A program made the translations under genes and the position numbers. A stretch of 64,000 nt of DNA. Source: Bin34 sp963422415. Its GTDB lineage: Bacteria; Chloroflexota; Anaerolineae; Caldilineales; Caldilineaceae. Positions 44,165 to 53,462 of the stretch are shown piece by piece. The DNA is taken from the NCBI GenBank assembly GCA_963422415.1, contig OY729430.1:2604001-2668000 (forward strand). The letters run 5' to 3'. Positions within the stretch are counted from its first letter, which is position 1. Every line of letters begins with the position of its first letter. The notes under the pieces are model-generated. The model ran no database searches. It was not told the DNA's origin and saw only the letters and a program-made list of their open reading frames with translations.

Positions 44165-45391
44165 TCAGGAGTTCGCGAGGGGTTGTCGCAATCGGGTCTG
44201 GCTCCAGACCAGCCCGCTCGCAAGCACAAGCAGCAAGGCCGCGCTCCCCTCGAACAACATTGTCAAGTGGCTGGCCTGAAACCAGGCCAAACCCAAGATA
44301 GGTCCCCACGCCGCGGCCAGATCGTCCAACGTCGTGAAGAAACCCATGACTTCACGAGGCCTTGCCGTCAGTCGGGCCTCATCACTGGCGCTGGCCTCTA
44401 TCACCACGCGCAGCCCCGAGAAAAGCAACATGTAGGCGCCGGCAAGCGCCAAGGCCGCCACTCCATAGGCAATACCAGCCAGCCCAATGGCTCCCGCCAG
44501 AAACACTGACAGAATCACGAGCATGCGAGTTCGGCCCAATATATCCGACAGCGCCCCAATCACGGGGCCCATCACGATCTGGGACAACCAGTGCAGGGCC
44601 AGCACCAGACCTGTCACCAGACCCAGTCCCATGGCTTCCCCTACTGATCCGCCACGCATCTGGACATGCAAGGAAGCCAAGGCAACCAGCAGGGTCAGAA
44701 TCAGCCGAGAGCCCGCTCCCAAACCCAGCAGCCATTGCAGTGGCCTTGATTGCCCAATGCAGCGGACAGCCTCTGCCAGACCAGTCCAGCCCTTGTCCGG
44801 TTCCTTGGCGAGGGCGGCATCGGGGCGGGGCCATGCAAGCGTCAAGCCAAGGGCGATGCCCACTCCGGCAAAGGCCGAGATCGCCCCCATCGACATTGCA
44901 AATCGGGTGCGGTCCAGCAGCCATCCTCCAAGCAGCACACTAAGTCCGCTGCCCCAGCGCACCAAGCCCCACCAGAGGCCCAGCAACCGGCCATGCCTTT
45001 CAGATGGATGAGACCACACGGCCACGTAGGCAGACTGCCGAAACACGGACCAGGCAATTCCCCAGGCGCCCCGTGCCAGCAGCAGGATGGGGAAGGACCA
45101 GACTTGCGTAAAGGCCAGACTGGAAGCCAAAGCCAGTGTCGTGGCCCCAACAAACAATGGCTTCATGCGCCATCGCGATTGCAACGTCGCGACCAGGGAA
45201 TTGGAAAGCAGTCGCACCCACCGATTGGCGCTCAACAGCAAACTCACTTGCCACATCGTCAGGTTCAGTGCATCCGCCGAAACCGGCAAGGCTCCGTACA
45301 GGAACGAATCCCCCATGATGAGGAGCCCTACCACGCAACCGGACAGAGCCACCGAGGTCTGTGTCCGACCACGACGGACCGCGGCTGACAT
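44165..45391 (-). CDS. Major facilitator superfamily (MFS) transporter
   Basis: A 408-residue membrane protein with about 12 hydrophobic segments. MFS loop-type motifs include WSHPSERHGRLLGLWWGLVR (between helices 4 and 5) and GALSDILGRTRML (between helices 8 and 9), the G-x-L-x-D-x-x-G-R-x-x pattern. Its ATG at 45391 overlaps the stop of the upstream patatin-like gene (TGATG), so the two are translationally coupled. No substrate can be inferred. An open frame extends to 45448 but adds residues that belong to the patatin gene region. Confidence 0.88.
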   Translation of the reverse strand: MSAAVRRGRTQTSVALSGCVVGLLIMGDSFLYGALPVSADALNLTMWQVSLLLSANRWVRLLSNSLVATLQSRWRMKPLFVGATTLALASSLAFTQVWSFPILLLARGAWGIAWSVFRQSAYVAVWSHPSERHGRLLGLWWGLVRWGSGLSVLLGGWLLDRTRFAMSMGAISAFAGVGIALGLTLAWPRPDAALAKEPDKGWTGLAEAVRCIGQSRPLQWLLGLGAGSRLILTLLVALASLHVQMRGGSVGEAMGLGLVTGLVLALHWLSQIVMGPVIGALSDILGRTRMLVILSVFLAGAIGLAGIAYGVAALALAGAYMLLFSGLRVVIEASASDEARLTARPREVMGFFTTLDDLAAAWGPILGLAWFQASHLTMLFEGSAALLLVLASGLVWSQTRLRQPLANS

Positions 45392-46314
45392 CAATCCGCT
45401 TTGGGGATGAAGGGGGAATGCCACTCGCGTCCGCCCGGGACGCGGCATGTGGTCACGAATTCAGGAAAGTGGAGCTTTTGCACTCGCAGTGGGGTCGGGT
45501 TGCGAAGATAGGTCCGGGTCGCCTGCAGGCCCGCTTCCCATAGATGTCGAGACCGGCTGAAGTCCAGTATGGACACGTCCTGAAACACATTCAGGTGAAT
45601 GTGGTGCAAGGCAATCTCCGGATCCTGTTCCGCCTGTTCCAGATCGGAAAATAGCGACTGGGCCATCATCACGCCTATCGAGCGGCTGAAAATGTCGATA
45701 ATGCCCTTGGCGGGAGCCAGCCGCTGCCCCCCATAGCCCACGTTGAGGACATAGATGGAGGTGGCGCCCTTATCCATGGCAATGTCGGCAGGCACGTTTT
45801 CAATGATGCCGCCATCCACCAGCTGCAGGCTCTGGTATGCCACAGGCGGATGCATCACGGGTATCGAGGAACTGGCGACCGCGGCCTCCAAGCAGGAAGA
45901 CGCGGCATATTCGCCAAACAGATAGAGACGCTTGGTCCTAAGATCCGCAGCCGTGAAGTAGCAGGGCGCCTGCAAGTCCCCGAATGTCATGGTCCGGGAA
46001 GGCAACTGCTTGCCCATAAAGGCACTCAAGGCATCCCCGTTGAACAAGCTGTCTAGGCCCCTTGCATACCGCAAGGCGGCGGACAGGGCATTCCCGGGGA
46101 AGATATCGTGTTTACGCACCTTGAGCCAGGTCTGGTGCAGGTCTTGGATCGTGTCCCCCGATACCCCCCAGGCAGCCAGAAAAAGGGAGTTCAACGCGCC
46201 CACCGAAGTGCCCACAAAAAAGTCGGGGACAATGTCGGCCTCCCATAGGCCCTGCAAGGCGCCTGCCTGTAGGGCGCCGCGCGCCCCGCCGCCACTGAGT
46301 ACGAAGCTAATCAC
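45391..46314 (-). CDS. Patatin-like phospholipase (RssA-type)
   Basis: A 307-residue lipid acyl hydrolase. The oxyanion loop GGGARGALQAG is at residues 8-18, the nucleophile Ser lies in GTSVG (about 35-39), and the catalytic Asp is in VDGGIIENVPAD (about 165). The Ser-Asp dyad is complete. It resembles bacterial RssA-type patatins of about 300 residues. It is cytoplasmic or membrane-associated and hydrolyses phospholipid or neutral-lipid acyl chains. It is coupled to the MFS gene and lies 9 bases after rsmI on the same strand. Confidence 0.9.
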   Translation of the reverse strand: MISFVLSGGGARGALQAGALQGLWEADIVPDFFVGTSVGALNSLFLAAWGVSGDTIQDLHQTWLKVRKHDIFPGNALSAALRYARGLDSLFNGDALSAFMGKQLPSRTMTFGDLQAPCYFTAADLRTKRLYLFGEYAASSCLEAAVASSSIPVMHPPVAYQSLQLVDGGIIENVPADIAMDKGATSIYVLNVGYGGQRLAPAKGIIDIFSRSIGVMMAQSLFSDLEQAEQDPEIALHHIHLNVFQDVSILDFSRSRHLWEAGLQATRTYLRNPTPLRVQKLHFPEFVTTCRVPGGREWHSPFIPKAD

Positions 46315-46323
46315 GGAGTGCCC

Positions 46324-47016
46324 CTATTCGGGGGCCCCACCCACCAAAACGACACATTCTCCCCTGAGAGTGCACTGGTGGTGCATTTGGGTCAGTAGGG
46401 AGCCCACGGTGCCGCGCAGGGTTTCCTCGTGAATCTTGCTAATCTCCCGTACCAAGGCCGCGGGCCGATCGCCCAAGATCCGCAACGCGTCCGCCAGCAG
46501 CCTCGCAACCCGATAGGGACTTTCGTAGTAGATCAGAGTGTGAGGATTGGCTTTCTCCGCTTCCAAATCTCGTTGTCGTCCGCCAGATTTTCGGGGGGCG
46601 AAGCCCTTGAAAGTGAAGCTGTGCAGAGGGAGACCCGATTGCACCAACGCGGGAATCAGTGCCACAGGTCCCGGCAACACGTGCACATCCAAGCCTGATT
46701 CATGGGCCATGCGTACCAGCCGGAAGCCAGGATCGGCAATGCCCGGCGTGCCGGCGTCCGAGAGATAGGCTACATTCTTGCCTGCCACCAGCTCCCCCTT
46801 GATCCGAGCCAAGACCCGCAATTCGTTATGTTCATGGCAGGAAAGCAATGGCTTGCGAATTTCATAATGCGCCAGCAGACGTGCACTGTGTCTTGTGTCT
46901 TCACAGGCAATGATATCGGCAGCGGCCAAGACCTGCACCCCGCGGTAGGTGATGTCGCCCAGATTGCCGATGGGACCCGGCACCAGAAAAAGGGTTCCGC
47001 GAGGATCAGAGGTCAC
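46324..47016 (-). CDS. rsmI: 16S rRNA (cytidine1402-2'-O)-methyltransferase RsmI
   Basis: A 230-residue tetrapyrrole-methylase-fold enzyme matching RsmI, which 2'-O-methylates C1402 in the 16S rRNA decoding centre using S-adenosylmethionine. The diagnostic blocks are GPIGNLGDITYRGV, CEDTRHSARLL, YLSDAGTPGIADPG, FKGFAPRKSGGRQRDLE and YYESPYRVARLL. It is shorter than the E. coli protein (about 286 residues) because the C-terminal extension is missing. It is the only housekeeping RNA-modification gene in the window. It precedes the patatin gene by 9 bases and follows the aminotransferase by 11 bases in one - strand run. Confidence 0.93.
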   Translation of the reverse strand: MTSDPRGTLFLVPGPIGNLGDITYRGVQVLAAADIIACEDTRHSARLLAHYEIRKPLLSCHEHNELRVLARIKGELVAGKNVAYLSDAGTPGIADPGFRLVRMAHESGLDVHVLPGPVALIPALVQSGLPLHSFTFKGFAPRKSGGRQRDLEAEKANPHTLIYYESPYRVARLLADALRILGDRPAALVREISKIHEETLRGTVGSLLTQMHHQCTLRGECVVLVGGAPE

Positions 47017-47027
47017 AGGGCGCTCCG

Positions 47028-48140
47028 TCAGTGTGGAAAGGACACTATGGCGGCGAACAGCCGATCCAAGTCTGCAGTTTGCATTTCGCCCATGTGCCCG
47101 ATACGCAGGGACTTGCCCTTCTGTGGGCCATATCCATTGCCCACTAGTAGGTGGGCCCGCTTCAGGAAGGCAAGCAGGCCATCAATGTCAAACCCGACTT
47201 TCGCTTTCAGGGTGGTGACGGTGGGAGAGGCATGCGCGTCGTTCACCATGGGTGTGAATCCATGGAATGTGGCCAACCGTCGGGTATGATCCCGAAGGTC
47301 CATATGCCGTTGCCAGCGTTGGGGCATGCCTTCCGTCAAGATACGATCCAGTTGGACTTGCAAGGCCCGGAGGAGGGAGATGGCGGGCGTGGCCGGGATC
47401 AATCCCCGTACCAAGTATTTCTCCATGTTCAGGAAGTCAAAATACCAGCCTCGGCTCTGTACGGTGCGAGCCCTGTCCAACGTGCGGTCGCTGACTGCGG
47501 CAAATGCTAGGCCAGGAGGAATCGCCAAGGCCTTTTGGGAAGAGGTAAGACATACATCCAACTGCCACTCATCCACCTGCACCTCGGCCCCGGCAAGCGA
47601 GGAAACGGCATCCACGCAGAACAGCGTATCCGGAGCGACTTGATGAATCCGGCCCGCTATGTCTTGCAACGGGTTGAGAACCCCCGTGCTGGTCTCGTTG
47701 TGCACCAGACACACTGCATCCAGCTCACCTTCGCGCCGGGCGTCCGTCACTTGTTCGGCCACCCAGTCGGGATCCAGAACCGCAAACCAAGGGACTTCCG
47801 CCTTGATGACTGTACGGCCGCAGCCCACTGCTACGTCGTACCAGCGTTCGGAAAACGCCCCGTTCATCAGCATGAGCACGCGGCCCCCTTCTCGCACCCC
47901 ATTTCGAATGCAGGCCTCGTGCATGCCCGTGCCGGAACAGGCAAAGACGTACACCCGGCGGGCTGTGCGAAAGACATGACGCAATTTACCCTGTACATCG
48001 GCAAACAAGGCGTCCATTTCAACGGAGCGATGTCCAATCAGGGATTCGGTCTGGACTGCCAACACGTCCGCCGGCACGTCGACGGGACCGGGAATAAAAA
48101 GCCGAATCGGTGGATCGTCTGCCCCAATGTCATGCATCAT
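47028..48140 (-). CDS. Class V aminotransferase (serine-glyoxylate/alanine-glyoxylate-like)
   Basis: A 370-residue PLP enzyme of the class V family. The N-terminal motif is FIPGPVDVPADVL, the cofactor Asp lies in LFCVDAVSSLAGAEV, and the Schiff-base Lys is in LTSSQKALAIPPGL. These proteins transaminate serine or alanine with glyoxylate or pyruvate, or act on related amino acids. The frame opens at 48227, but ATG 48140 after AGGAACCATTG gives the normal N-terminus MHDIGADDPPIRLFIPGPV. First gene of the - strand run containing rsmI, patatin and MFS genes. Confidence 0.9.
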   Translation of the reverse strand: MMHDIGADDPPIRLFIPGPVDVPADVLAVQTESLIGHRSVEMDALFADVQGKLRHVFRTARRVYVFACSGTGMHEACIRNGVREGGRVLMLMNGAFSERWYDVAVGCGRTVIKAEVPWFAVLDPDWVAEQVTDARREGELDAVCLVHNETSTGVLNPLQDIAGRIHQVAPDTLFCVDAVSSLAGAEVQVDEWQLDVCLTSSQKALAIPPGLAFAAVSDRTLDRARTVQSRGWYFDFLNMEKYLVRGLIPATPAISLLRALQVQLDRILTEGMPQRWQRHMDLRDHTRRLATFHGFTPMVNDAHASPTVTTLKAKVGFDIDGLLAFLKRAHLLVGNGYGPQKGKSLRIGHMGEMQTADLDRLFAAIVSFPH

Positions 48141-48454
48141 CAATGGTTCCTGGGCCCCTCCACCCTCTGACGCGAGCGCTTGGTCCGGACCTGGCGCCAT
48201 ACAGAACTCGCAAGGCACGAAGCCCATGCAGTCATTCTACAATTATCCGCATCTGCCTATCAGGACAAAATCTTGGCCCGCGGAGATTTTGCCGCCTCGC
48301 TGCGGGGTCCGACGCAATCCGGTGTCTTGGGCCAAGCCTGTAGAATTGCGCAGTCAGGTCTTGGTCCCGAGCGCGTCGGCTCTGTGGGGCCCAAATCCAT
48401 TGGTGCAAGCGCGCAGCGCAGTTCTGAAATCAAGCCACTCCAGGAGATACAGAG
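48141..48454. other. Divergent promoter region, nothing supportable
   Basis: About 310 bases between the divergently transcribed aminotransferase and dehydrogenase genes. No gene or strong promoter pair could be identified; a TAGAAT lies at 48341-48346 without a correctly spaced -35. AGGAGATACAGAG just before 48455 serves the dehydrogenase. Confidence 0.45.
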
Positions 48455-49474
48455 ATGCAGGCATTGGTCTGGGAAGCCCCTCACACGATGACCATGAAAT
48501 TGCAGGACATGCCTGTGCCGGGTCCGGACGAGGTCTTGATCCAGGTGGCATACGTCGGTATTTGCGGATCGGAGCTGAGTGGCTATCTAGGCCATAACGC
48601 CCTGCGCATTCCTCCGTTGGTCATGGGACACGAGTTCTCCGGAATCGTGGCCGCCGCAGGCACACAGGCAAATCACGCGGAGGGAGCGCATGTAACCGTG
48701 AATCCTCTGTACTGCACCGGCGTGTCCGATTTGCAACAGCGAGGCTTGGATCAGCTCTGCCCAACACGGCGTCTGATCGGCGCCCACGTGCCGGGCGCGT
48801 ACGCGGAATTCGTGAAAGTGCCGGCCCAGACGGTGCATGAGCTGCCCACGGGCATGTCGCTCCGAGTCGGCGCGCTGACAGAGCCCGTGGGCTGTGGAGT
48901 GCGCATTGGTGAACTGGCCGGGGACGTGAAGGACAAGGACTGCCTAGTCATCGGCATGGGACCCATTGGCCTGCTGTCCTTGCAGATGCTACGCAGGCAG
49001 GGAGCCCGCCATGTTTTCGTGGCAGATCGAGACGAATATCGGCTGGCCATGGGCCAACGTTATGGCGGCGTTGCCCTCAATCCTCGTGTACAGGACGTGG
49101 TGCGGCACATTCTGGCCGAAACGGACCAGCAGGGCGTGGCAGTGAGCGTCGACGCAGTGGGGACTGGGCAAACTCGAACGCAATGTGTCCAAGCTGCCAT
49201 GACTACGGGCACCGTGATTCTGAGCGGTCTCCACGAGGAAGTCAGCGAGATTCCCGCAGCCGACGTCATTCGGCGGGAAATCACGCTGCGCGGCTCCTTT
49301 TCGTATTCCCCCGCCAACTTCCGGCAGGCTCTGCAACTGCTGAATGCAAAGGAGATCTCGCTGGAACCTTGGATCGTGGAAGCTCCCTTAGAGGAGGGTG
49401 GAAAGTGGTTCGATCGTCTGATTGACAACCCTGGAGATGTGTCCAAGGTGCTGCTGGTTCCCGCACCTGTCTAG
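48455..49474 (+). CDS. Zinc-binding dehydrogenase (sorbitol/threonine dehydrogenase-like MDR)
   Basis: A 339-residue polyol/threonine-dehydrogenase-like MDR enzyme. Catalytic zinc ligands are Cys in GICGSELSG, His-Glu in MGHEFSG and Glu in LTEPVGCGV. The coenzyme fold has VIGMGPIGLLSL and VADRDEYRL, the Asp suggesting NAD(H). The structural zinc site is degenerate: the usual four-Cys stretch is NPLYCTGVSDLQQRGLDQLC with only two Cys. That zinc is probably absent, as in some natural members. It would oxidise a polyol or a 2-keto-3-deoxy intermediate. It is the first gene of a + strand run with PhyH and an aminotransferase. Confidence 0.88.
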   Translation: MQALVWEAPHTMTMKLQDMPVPGPDEVLIQVAYVGICGSELSGYLGHNALRIPPLVMGHEFSGIVAAAGTQANHAEGAHVTVNPLYCTGVSDLQQRGLDQLCPTRRLIGAHVPGAYAEFVKVPAQTVHELPTGMSLRVGALTEPVGCGVRIGELAGDVKDKDCLVIGMGPIGLLSLQMLRRQGARHVFVADRDEYRLAMGQRYGGVALNPRVQDVVRHILAETDQQGVAVSVDAVGTGQTRTQCVQAAMTTGTVILSGLHEEVSEIPAADVIRREITLRGSFSYSPANFRQALQLLNAKEISLEPWIVEAPLEEGGKWFDRLIDNPGDVSKVLLVPAPV

Positions 49475-49726
49475 ACGAAAGGCGCCATCGCGGACGCCGC
49501 GGGCATTGTGGTGATCTTGCATGGAGACGACAACACTCCCTTTGGACAACATTTCAGCTCAGCGTGGCCCGCGCGGCAATGTGCCGTTGGTGTTTGGCGT
49601 GACACCGGCTCAACCTCATATCGAAATATCGGAAAGCTTTACAATTCCCCTGCATCCCTACGCTGTCGCGGGTCCAGATTCACGGAGCCCGACAGAATCC
49701 CAACCCTGTGAACGAGGCGGTATTCC

Positions 49727-50515
49727 ATGGACATTCGGCTGACGGAAAATGAGTTGCGGTTTTTCCGAGACAATGGTTTTGTAATCAAGCGCAACGTCTT
49801 GGATCGGAACTTGGTGGCCAAGGCCGTGGATGTGTTCTGGGAAAACGCGCCGCCCCCCATGCAGCGGGACGACTCGGAAACCTGGTATGGCCCCTTTCGC
49901 AAAGAACACGAGATCAATGACGGACACAGCTTCCGCAGGGGATTCCGCTGGAACTTCCGCGCCATCGCCAGAGAACGCTACATGTTCAACCTGGTGCCCC
50001 ACGATCCCAACATTGTGGGCATGGCCTCCCAGCTGCTGGGTCCGGATCTCAGTCCGCCCCAGCGCGTCCGCGGCATCTATGCCACCCTGCCCAGTCGAGA
50101 CAAGACGCCGCGAGCCAATCATCTGCACGTGGACGAACACCCCTTTCACTTGGGAGTGGTGGCCTATCTCGGCGCCGTGGATCCTATGGGCGGCGGCTTT
50201 CGCGTCTGGCCTACCAGTCATCGCTGGTTCTACTCCCAATATGAAACCCGGCACGAAGGGAACCGACCCGAGGCGTACGAGGCAATGCGGACCTTTTTCG
50301 AGACCCAGCCTTCTGTCGAATGCACTGGAGAAGCCGGCGACATTGTCTTCTGGCACCATCGTCTGGCGCACATGGCCGGACACAACCAGTCCAACAATAT
50401 TCGTCTGGCCGTGCTGTACGACTTCCGACGCAGTGACATAGAGGACATGCAGGCCCAACCACCACGCGAAAATATGTGGCAGGACTGGCCCGGCTGCAAC
50501 AATCTGCCCGACTGA
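49727..50515 (+). CDS. Phytanoyl-CoA dioxygenase (PhyH) family oxygenase
   Basis: A 262-residue PhyH-fold oxygenase. Metal ligands are His134 and Asp136 in NHLHVDEHPFHLG and a distal His in LAHMAGHNQS (His215, or less likely His219). Arg226 (NNIRLAVLYDF) would hold 2-oxoglutarate. ATG 49727 follows GAGGCGGTATTCC. The 252 bases before it hold no supportable gene. It lies between a zinc dehydrogenase and a class V aminotransferase, so the three may process one hydroxylated amino- or sugar-type compound. Third PhyH gene in the window; the three are only distantly alike. Confidence 0.87.
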   Translation: MDIRLTENELRFFRDNGFVIKRNVLDRNLVAKAVDVFWENAPPPMQRDDSETWYGPFRKEHEINDGHSFRRGFRWNFRAIARERYMFNLVPHDPNIVGMASQLLGPDLSPPQRVRGIYATLPSRDKTPRANHLHVDEHPFHLGVVAYLGAVDPMGGGFRVWPTSHRWFYSQYETRHEGNRPEAYEAMRTFFETQPSVECTGEAGDIVFWHHRLAHMAGHNQSNNIRLAVLYDFRRSDIEDMQAQPPRENMWQDWPGCNNLPD

Positions 50516-50614
50516 GTCCTCAATCTCCTGTCAACCGCCCTTGATCCCGCAGGTCGATTTGGAGCGGCTTGCGCGACAGGTTCGTTTTGCTCTTTGGGGA
50601 GAACTCCATTTTCA

Positions 50615-51754
50615 ATGCGCAGCAATTATACCCTCGCCGGTGATGTCACGTACCTGAACCACGGCAGTTTTGGGGCCGTCCCCAAGGTGGTACAGGCGGA
50701 CTTTCGAAAGTGGCACGAAGAAATGGAGGCAAATCCCGTCCTCTTCATGTCGCAGATCGCGCCCCAGGCCCTAGGCCAGAGTCTGCGGGCCTTGGCGCAG
50801 TTCGTAGGAGCGGACCCGCGCGCACTCGGGTTTGTTTCCAACGCCACCCAAGGCGTCAACGCCTTTGCCCGGTCGCTTCCCCTGGAATCCGGAGACGAGG
50901 TGCTGGCGACCAATCAGGAGTATGGCGCTACGCAAAAGGCCATGATCTACCACTGCCGACAGAAAGGGGCCCGGTACGTTGTGCAGGAAGCACCTCTGCC
51001 CGCTCAGGATCCCGACGAGTGGGTCGAGGCTCTATGGCAAGGAGTCACGCCACGCACGAAAGTCATCTTCTTCAGCCACATTACAGCGCCTACGGCACTT
51101 ACGTTCCCTGTCGAGAAAGTCTGTGCGCGGGCGCGGGCGGACGGCATAATGACTGTTTGTGACGGTGCGCATGCACCCGGCCATGTAGACCTGAACCTGC
51201 AGGATTGGCAGGTTGACTTCTACACCGGCAATTGCCACAAGTGGTTGTCCACTCCCCGGGGATGTGGGTTTGTTTATGTCAACCCCCGACGCCATGATCT
51301 GGTGGAGCCGCTCATCGTCAGTCACGGCTGGAATCCCGCGGAACGCAGCCAGGATCCCTTGCACGACTACTTCAGCTGGCAAGGCACCATGGATCCCTGC
51401 GCCTTCCTGACCGTACCCAAGGCCATTGACTATCTCTACGGCATTGACTGGCCCAAGGTGCGGAATGAACTGCACGACTTGGCGATTCCCTTCCGGTTGC
51501 AGTTGGCCGACCGGTTTGACACCGAGCCGCTGTGCTCCGAGGACGCGGACTGGTGGACCCTGATGTTCTCGACTCGCTTGCCGGCCGGAACCGCGGAAAA
51601 ACTGGGGCCCATCCTGTGGGAAAAGTACAAGATTATCGTGATTCTGAACGGCGGCTCCGATTTCGACCTATTGCGGGTTTCGGTCAAGGAATACAACAGC
51701 GCGGCCGACTTGCAGAAACTGTGCGATGCATTGACCGCGGAACTGCTCGCCTGA
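50615..51754 (+). CDS. Class V aminotransferase (isopenicillin-N-epimerase/cysteine desulfurase-like)
   Basis: A 379-residue PLP enzyme. YLNHGSFGAVPKVV at the N-terminus is typical of the isopenicillin N epimerase-like group. FVSNATQGVNAFARSL binds cofactor, VCDGAHAPGHVDLNLQ carries the cofactor Asp and TGNCHKWLSTPRGCGFVYV the Schiff-base Lys. Such proteins act as epimerases, desulfurases or kynureninase-like lyases. I chose ATG 50615 after GGGGAGAAC; a TTG at 50594 in frame would add seven residues. It follows PhyH by 99 bases on the same strand. Confidence 0.88.
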   Translation: MRSNYTLAGDVTYLNHGSFGAVPKVVQADFRKWHEEMEANPVLFMSQIAPQALGQSLRALAQFVGADPRALGFVSNATQGVNAFARSLPLESGDEVLATNQEYGATQKAMIYHCRQKGARYVVQEAPLPAQDPDEWVEALWQGVTPRTKVIFFSHITAPTALTFPVEKVCARARADGIMTVCDGAHAPGHVDLNLQDWQVDFYTGNCHKWLSTPRGCGFVYVNPRRHDLVEPLIVSHGWNPAERSQDPLHDYFSWQGTMDPCAFLTVPKAIDYLYGIDWPKVRNELHDLAIPFRLQLADRFDTEPLCSEDADWWTLMFSTRLPAGTAEKLGPILWEKYKIIVILNGGSDFDLLRVSVKEYNSAADLQKLCDALTAELLA

Positions 51755-51825
51755 CAGACGTATCCCAGTGGGCTTTTGCAAAGGCACCCACTACGGAAAC
51801 AGGCCCGGCTCCACCCACCTGGTCT

Positions 51826-53019
51826 TTACAGGTTTATGCGCCGCCCTTCCCGGGCGGCTTGATAGGCCGCGTAAATGATTCGGGTCACTTCTAGCCCCAG
51901 TCGACCGTCACAGTGGGTGGCCTCGTTGCGCAAGACCGCGGTCACGAAGTGATGACACATGGCCACGTGACCCGAGCTCCAGTCCTCGTCCGGCAGGGCG
52001 GCGTTCCAACCGGCTGAGGTACTGGCCTTTTCATTCAGATAGGTGTCCGCGAACACCTCCGGGTTGGGAGCATAGAGGTGCACCAGATTGTGAGGGCTGA
52101 GGTTGCACTGAATCCGGCTGTTGGACAGAAAGACCTCCAGCCAGCTCTGCATGCCGCCCAGCACGTTGTCCGACGCGAAGGCCACGCCCTTGGATCCATC
52201 CGAAAACGTGACAATGGCCGTAGCCCAAGTCTCCACATCTTGCCAGCCCTGTGCGATATCTTGGCAGTCCGCTCCCTGTTGGCAGGCGATCTCGGAAAGG
52301 TCGCCGATTTCGGCGGTCACCGAAACAGGCTGGATGACAGGCCCACCGCGGGCCATGCCTTCCTGATGCTTCAGATAGACCATGGCTCCAATTGGGTGCG
52401 CACCTAGGCGCAACAGAGCCCCGCCCCCCGTATACCGCCAGACCTTGGAATAGGGGGAGTGGGATCCATTGTGGCACTCTCCCCCTCGCATCTCCAGAAT
52501 GGCTCCTTGGGAACGACACACGAGATCCCGTGCCTTTTGCACAGAAGGCGCAAAGATCCAATTCTCGCCGTACATCAGTTGTACCCCCGCGCGATCCGCC
52601 GCCTCTACCATGGCGGAGGCGTCTTCCACAGCTTGCTCTCGCATGATGGCGGGATCCCGACCTGAAATCTCCTGGTCGATCGCCGTGGGGGGCAGATCCT
52701 GACCTACATACGCGGTCAGTGGCTTGGTACAGATGATGTGCTTGCCATACGCGGCCGCCATTTCGGTGACAGAACGATGAAGATGGTTGGGGATACAAAG
52801 GTCCACAATGTCAATGGCGGGATTTTGCAGTAGCTCCATGTAGTTCCCATGGGCGTGGGCAATGCCATGCTTGGCCCCGAAGGCCCGGGCATTCGGGGCA
52901 TTGCTGGCTGCAACAGCCCCTACAATCGCCTTTTGACCTGGCAGCTGGGCATAGCAGCGCACTCGGGTCTCCGCCAAGAATCCGGCTCCAATCACTCCGA
53001 TTGTTACGGTCTCTTTCAT
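51826..53019 (-). CDS. Gfo/Idh/MocA-family oxidoreductase
   Basis: A 397-residue sugar-type oxidoreductase. The N-terminal nucleotide fold has TIGVIGAGFLAETRVRCYA, followed by DIVDLCIPNHLHRSV and the family motif as CTKPL (usually EKP). The C-terminal domain carries YTGGGALLRLGAHPIGAMVY, with the catalytic-type Gly/His pattern. ATG 53019 after GGAAAGGACACAC was chosen; the frame opens at 53061. It would oxidise or reduce a sugar or inositol derivative with NAD(P). Divergent from the DUF4380 transcript across about 180 bases. Confidence 0.9.
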   Translation of the reverse strand: MKETVTIGVIGAGFLAETRVRCYAQLPGQKAIVGAVAASNAPNARAFGAKHGIAHAHGNYMELLQNPAIDIVDLCIPNHLHRSVTEMAAAYGKHIICTKPLTAYVGQDLPPTAIDQEISGRDPAIMREQAVEDASAMVEAADRAGVQLMYGENWIFAPSVQKARDLVCRSQGAILEMRGGECHNGSHSPYSKVWRYTGGGALLRLGAHPIGAMVYLKHQEGMARGGPVIQPVSVTAEIGDLSEIACQQGADCQDIAQGWQDVETWATAIVTFSDGSKGVAFASDNVLGGMQSWLEVFLSNSRIQCNLSPHNLVHLYAPNPEVFADTYLNEKASTSAGWNAALPDEDWSSGHVAMCHHFVTAVLRNEATHCDGRLGLEVTRIIYAAYQAAREGRRINL

Positions 53020-53179
53020 GTGTGTCCTTTCCGTCCCATGGTGCAATCCATCCCGAACCAATCCAGCGACATACTAACGCAAGGCCTTGGATCCGGGATA
53101 CGACAGGCAAGGATTTTGTCTAGATTGTTCGATGGGCATGGGCCGCGCTCCCGGCGGGACGGAAATCCGTCCATTCACT

Positions 53180-53207
53180 TTGCCAGACGGATTCGTTGCT
53201 TTATAAT
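53180..53207 (+). promoter_or_regulatory. Near-consensus sigma-70 promoter
   Basis: TTGCCA (53180-53185) and TATAAT (53202-53207) are 16 bases apart: five of six and six of six consensus positions. This is the best promoter match in the window. Transcription would begin near 53214, giving a leader of about 250 bases before the DUF4380 start at 53463. Confidence 0.75.
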
Positions 53208-53248
53208 GGATCTTGGATTGCAGCAGAAATATCTGGGAGGTGATGCCA

Positions 53249-53305
53249 ATGGACAAATATGACGGTAGTTGTTCGTGCATGAAAACCTCGCCTCTAGTCC
53301 GCTAG
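53249..53305 (+). CDS. 18-residue leader-type open frame
   Basis: ATG 53249 lies four bases after GGGAGGTGAT (53236-53245), an almost perfect Shine-Dalgarno sequence, and encodes MDKYDGSCSCMKTSPLVR before TAG at 53303-53305. The stop codon lies inside the stem-loop described next. Its quality of translation signal and position between a near-consensus promoter and the DUF4380 gene suggest a translated leader peptide. The two closely spaced Cys codons (C-S-C) are its only notable feature. It may be a coincidence. Confidence 0.45.
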   Translation: MDKYDGSCSCMKTSPLVR

Positions 53306-53355
53306 AAGCTGGTTGTCTGCACGGCAAGGGGGCCCTCACCTTGGTGGGGGTCTCT
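53274..53355 (+). promoter_or_regulatory. Structured leader RNA with possible attenuator
   Basis: Nested stems: CGTGCA (53274-53279) with TGCACG (53318-53323), AACC (53284-53287) with GGTT (53311-53314), and TCTAG (53293-53297) with CTAGA (53302-53306) around a TCCG loop. A second stem-loop follows, 53328-53339 with 53344-53355, twelve pairs including several G-U, ending in TTTG. The first structure overlaps the stop codon of the 18-residue frame, so translation could alter folding. The layout is that of an attenuated leader, but no known riboswitch class was recognised. Confidence 0.45.
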
Positions 53356-53462
53356 TTGTATGTGGGATACGCTACCTTACTTGCTCGGTGTCGGCGGAAA
53401 CCTGGAGCGAGAAATCGTGTCGGACACCCACCCCTCCCAGTCACGCTCCCAAGGAGAAATCC

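Noticed and set aside
44750..45388. 212-codon + strand frame antisense to the MFS gene
   Set aside because: Shadow of the MFS coding sequence; Gln/Pro/Arg-rich and without a start site.
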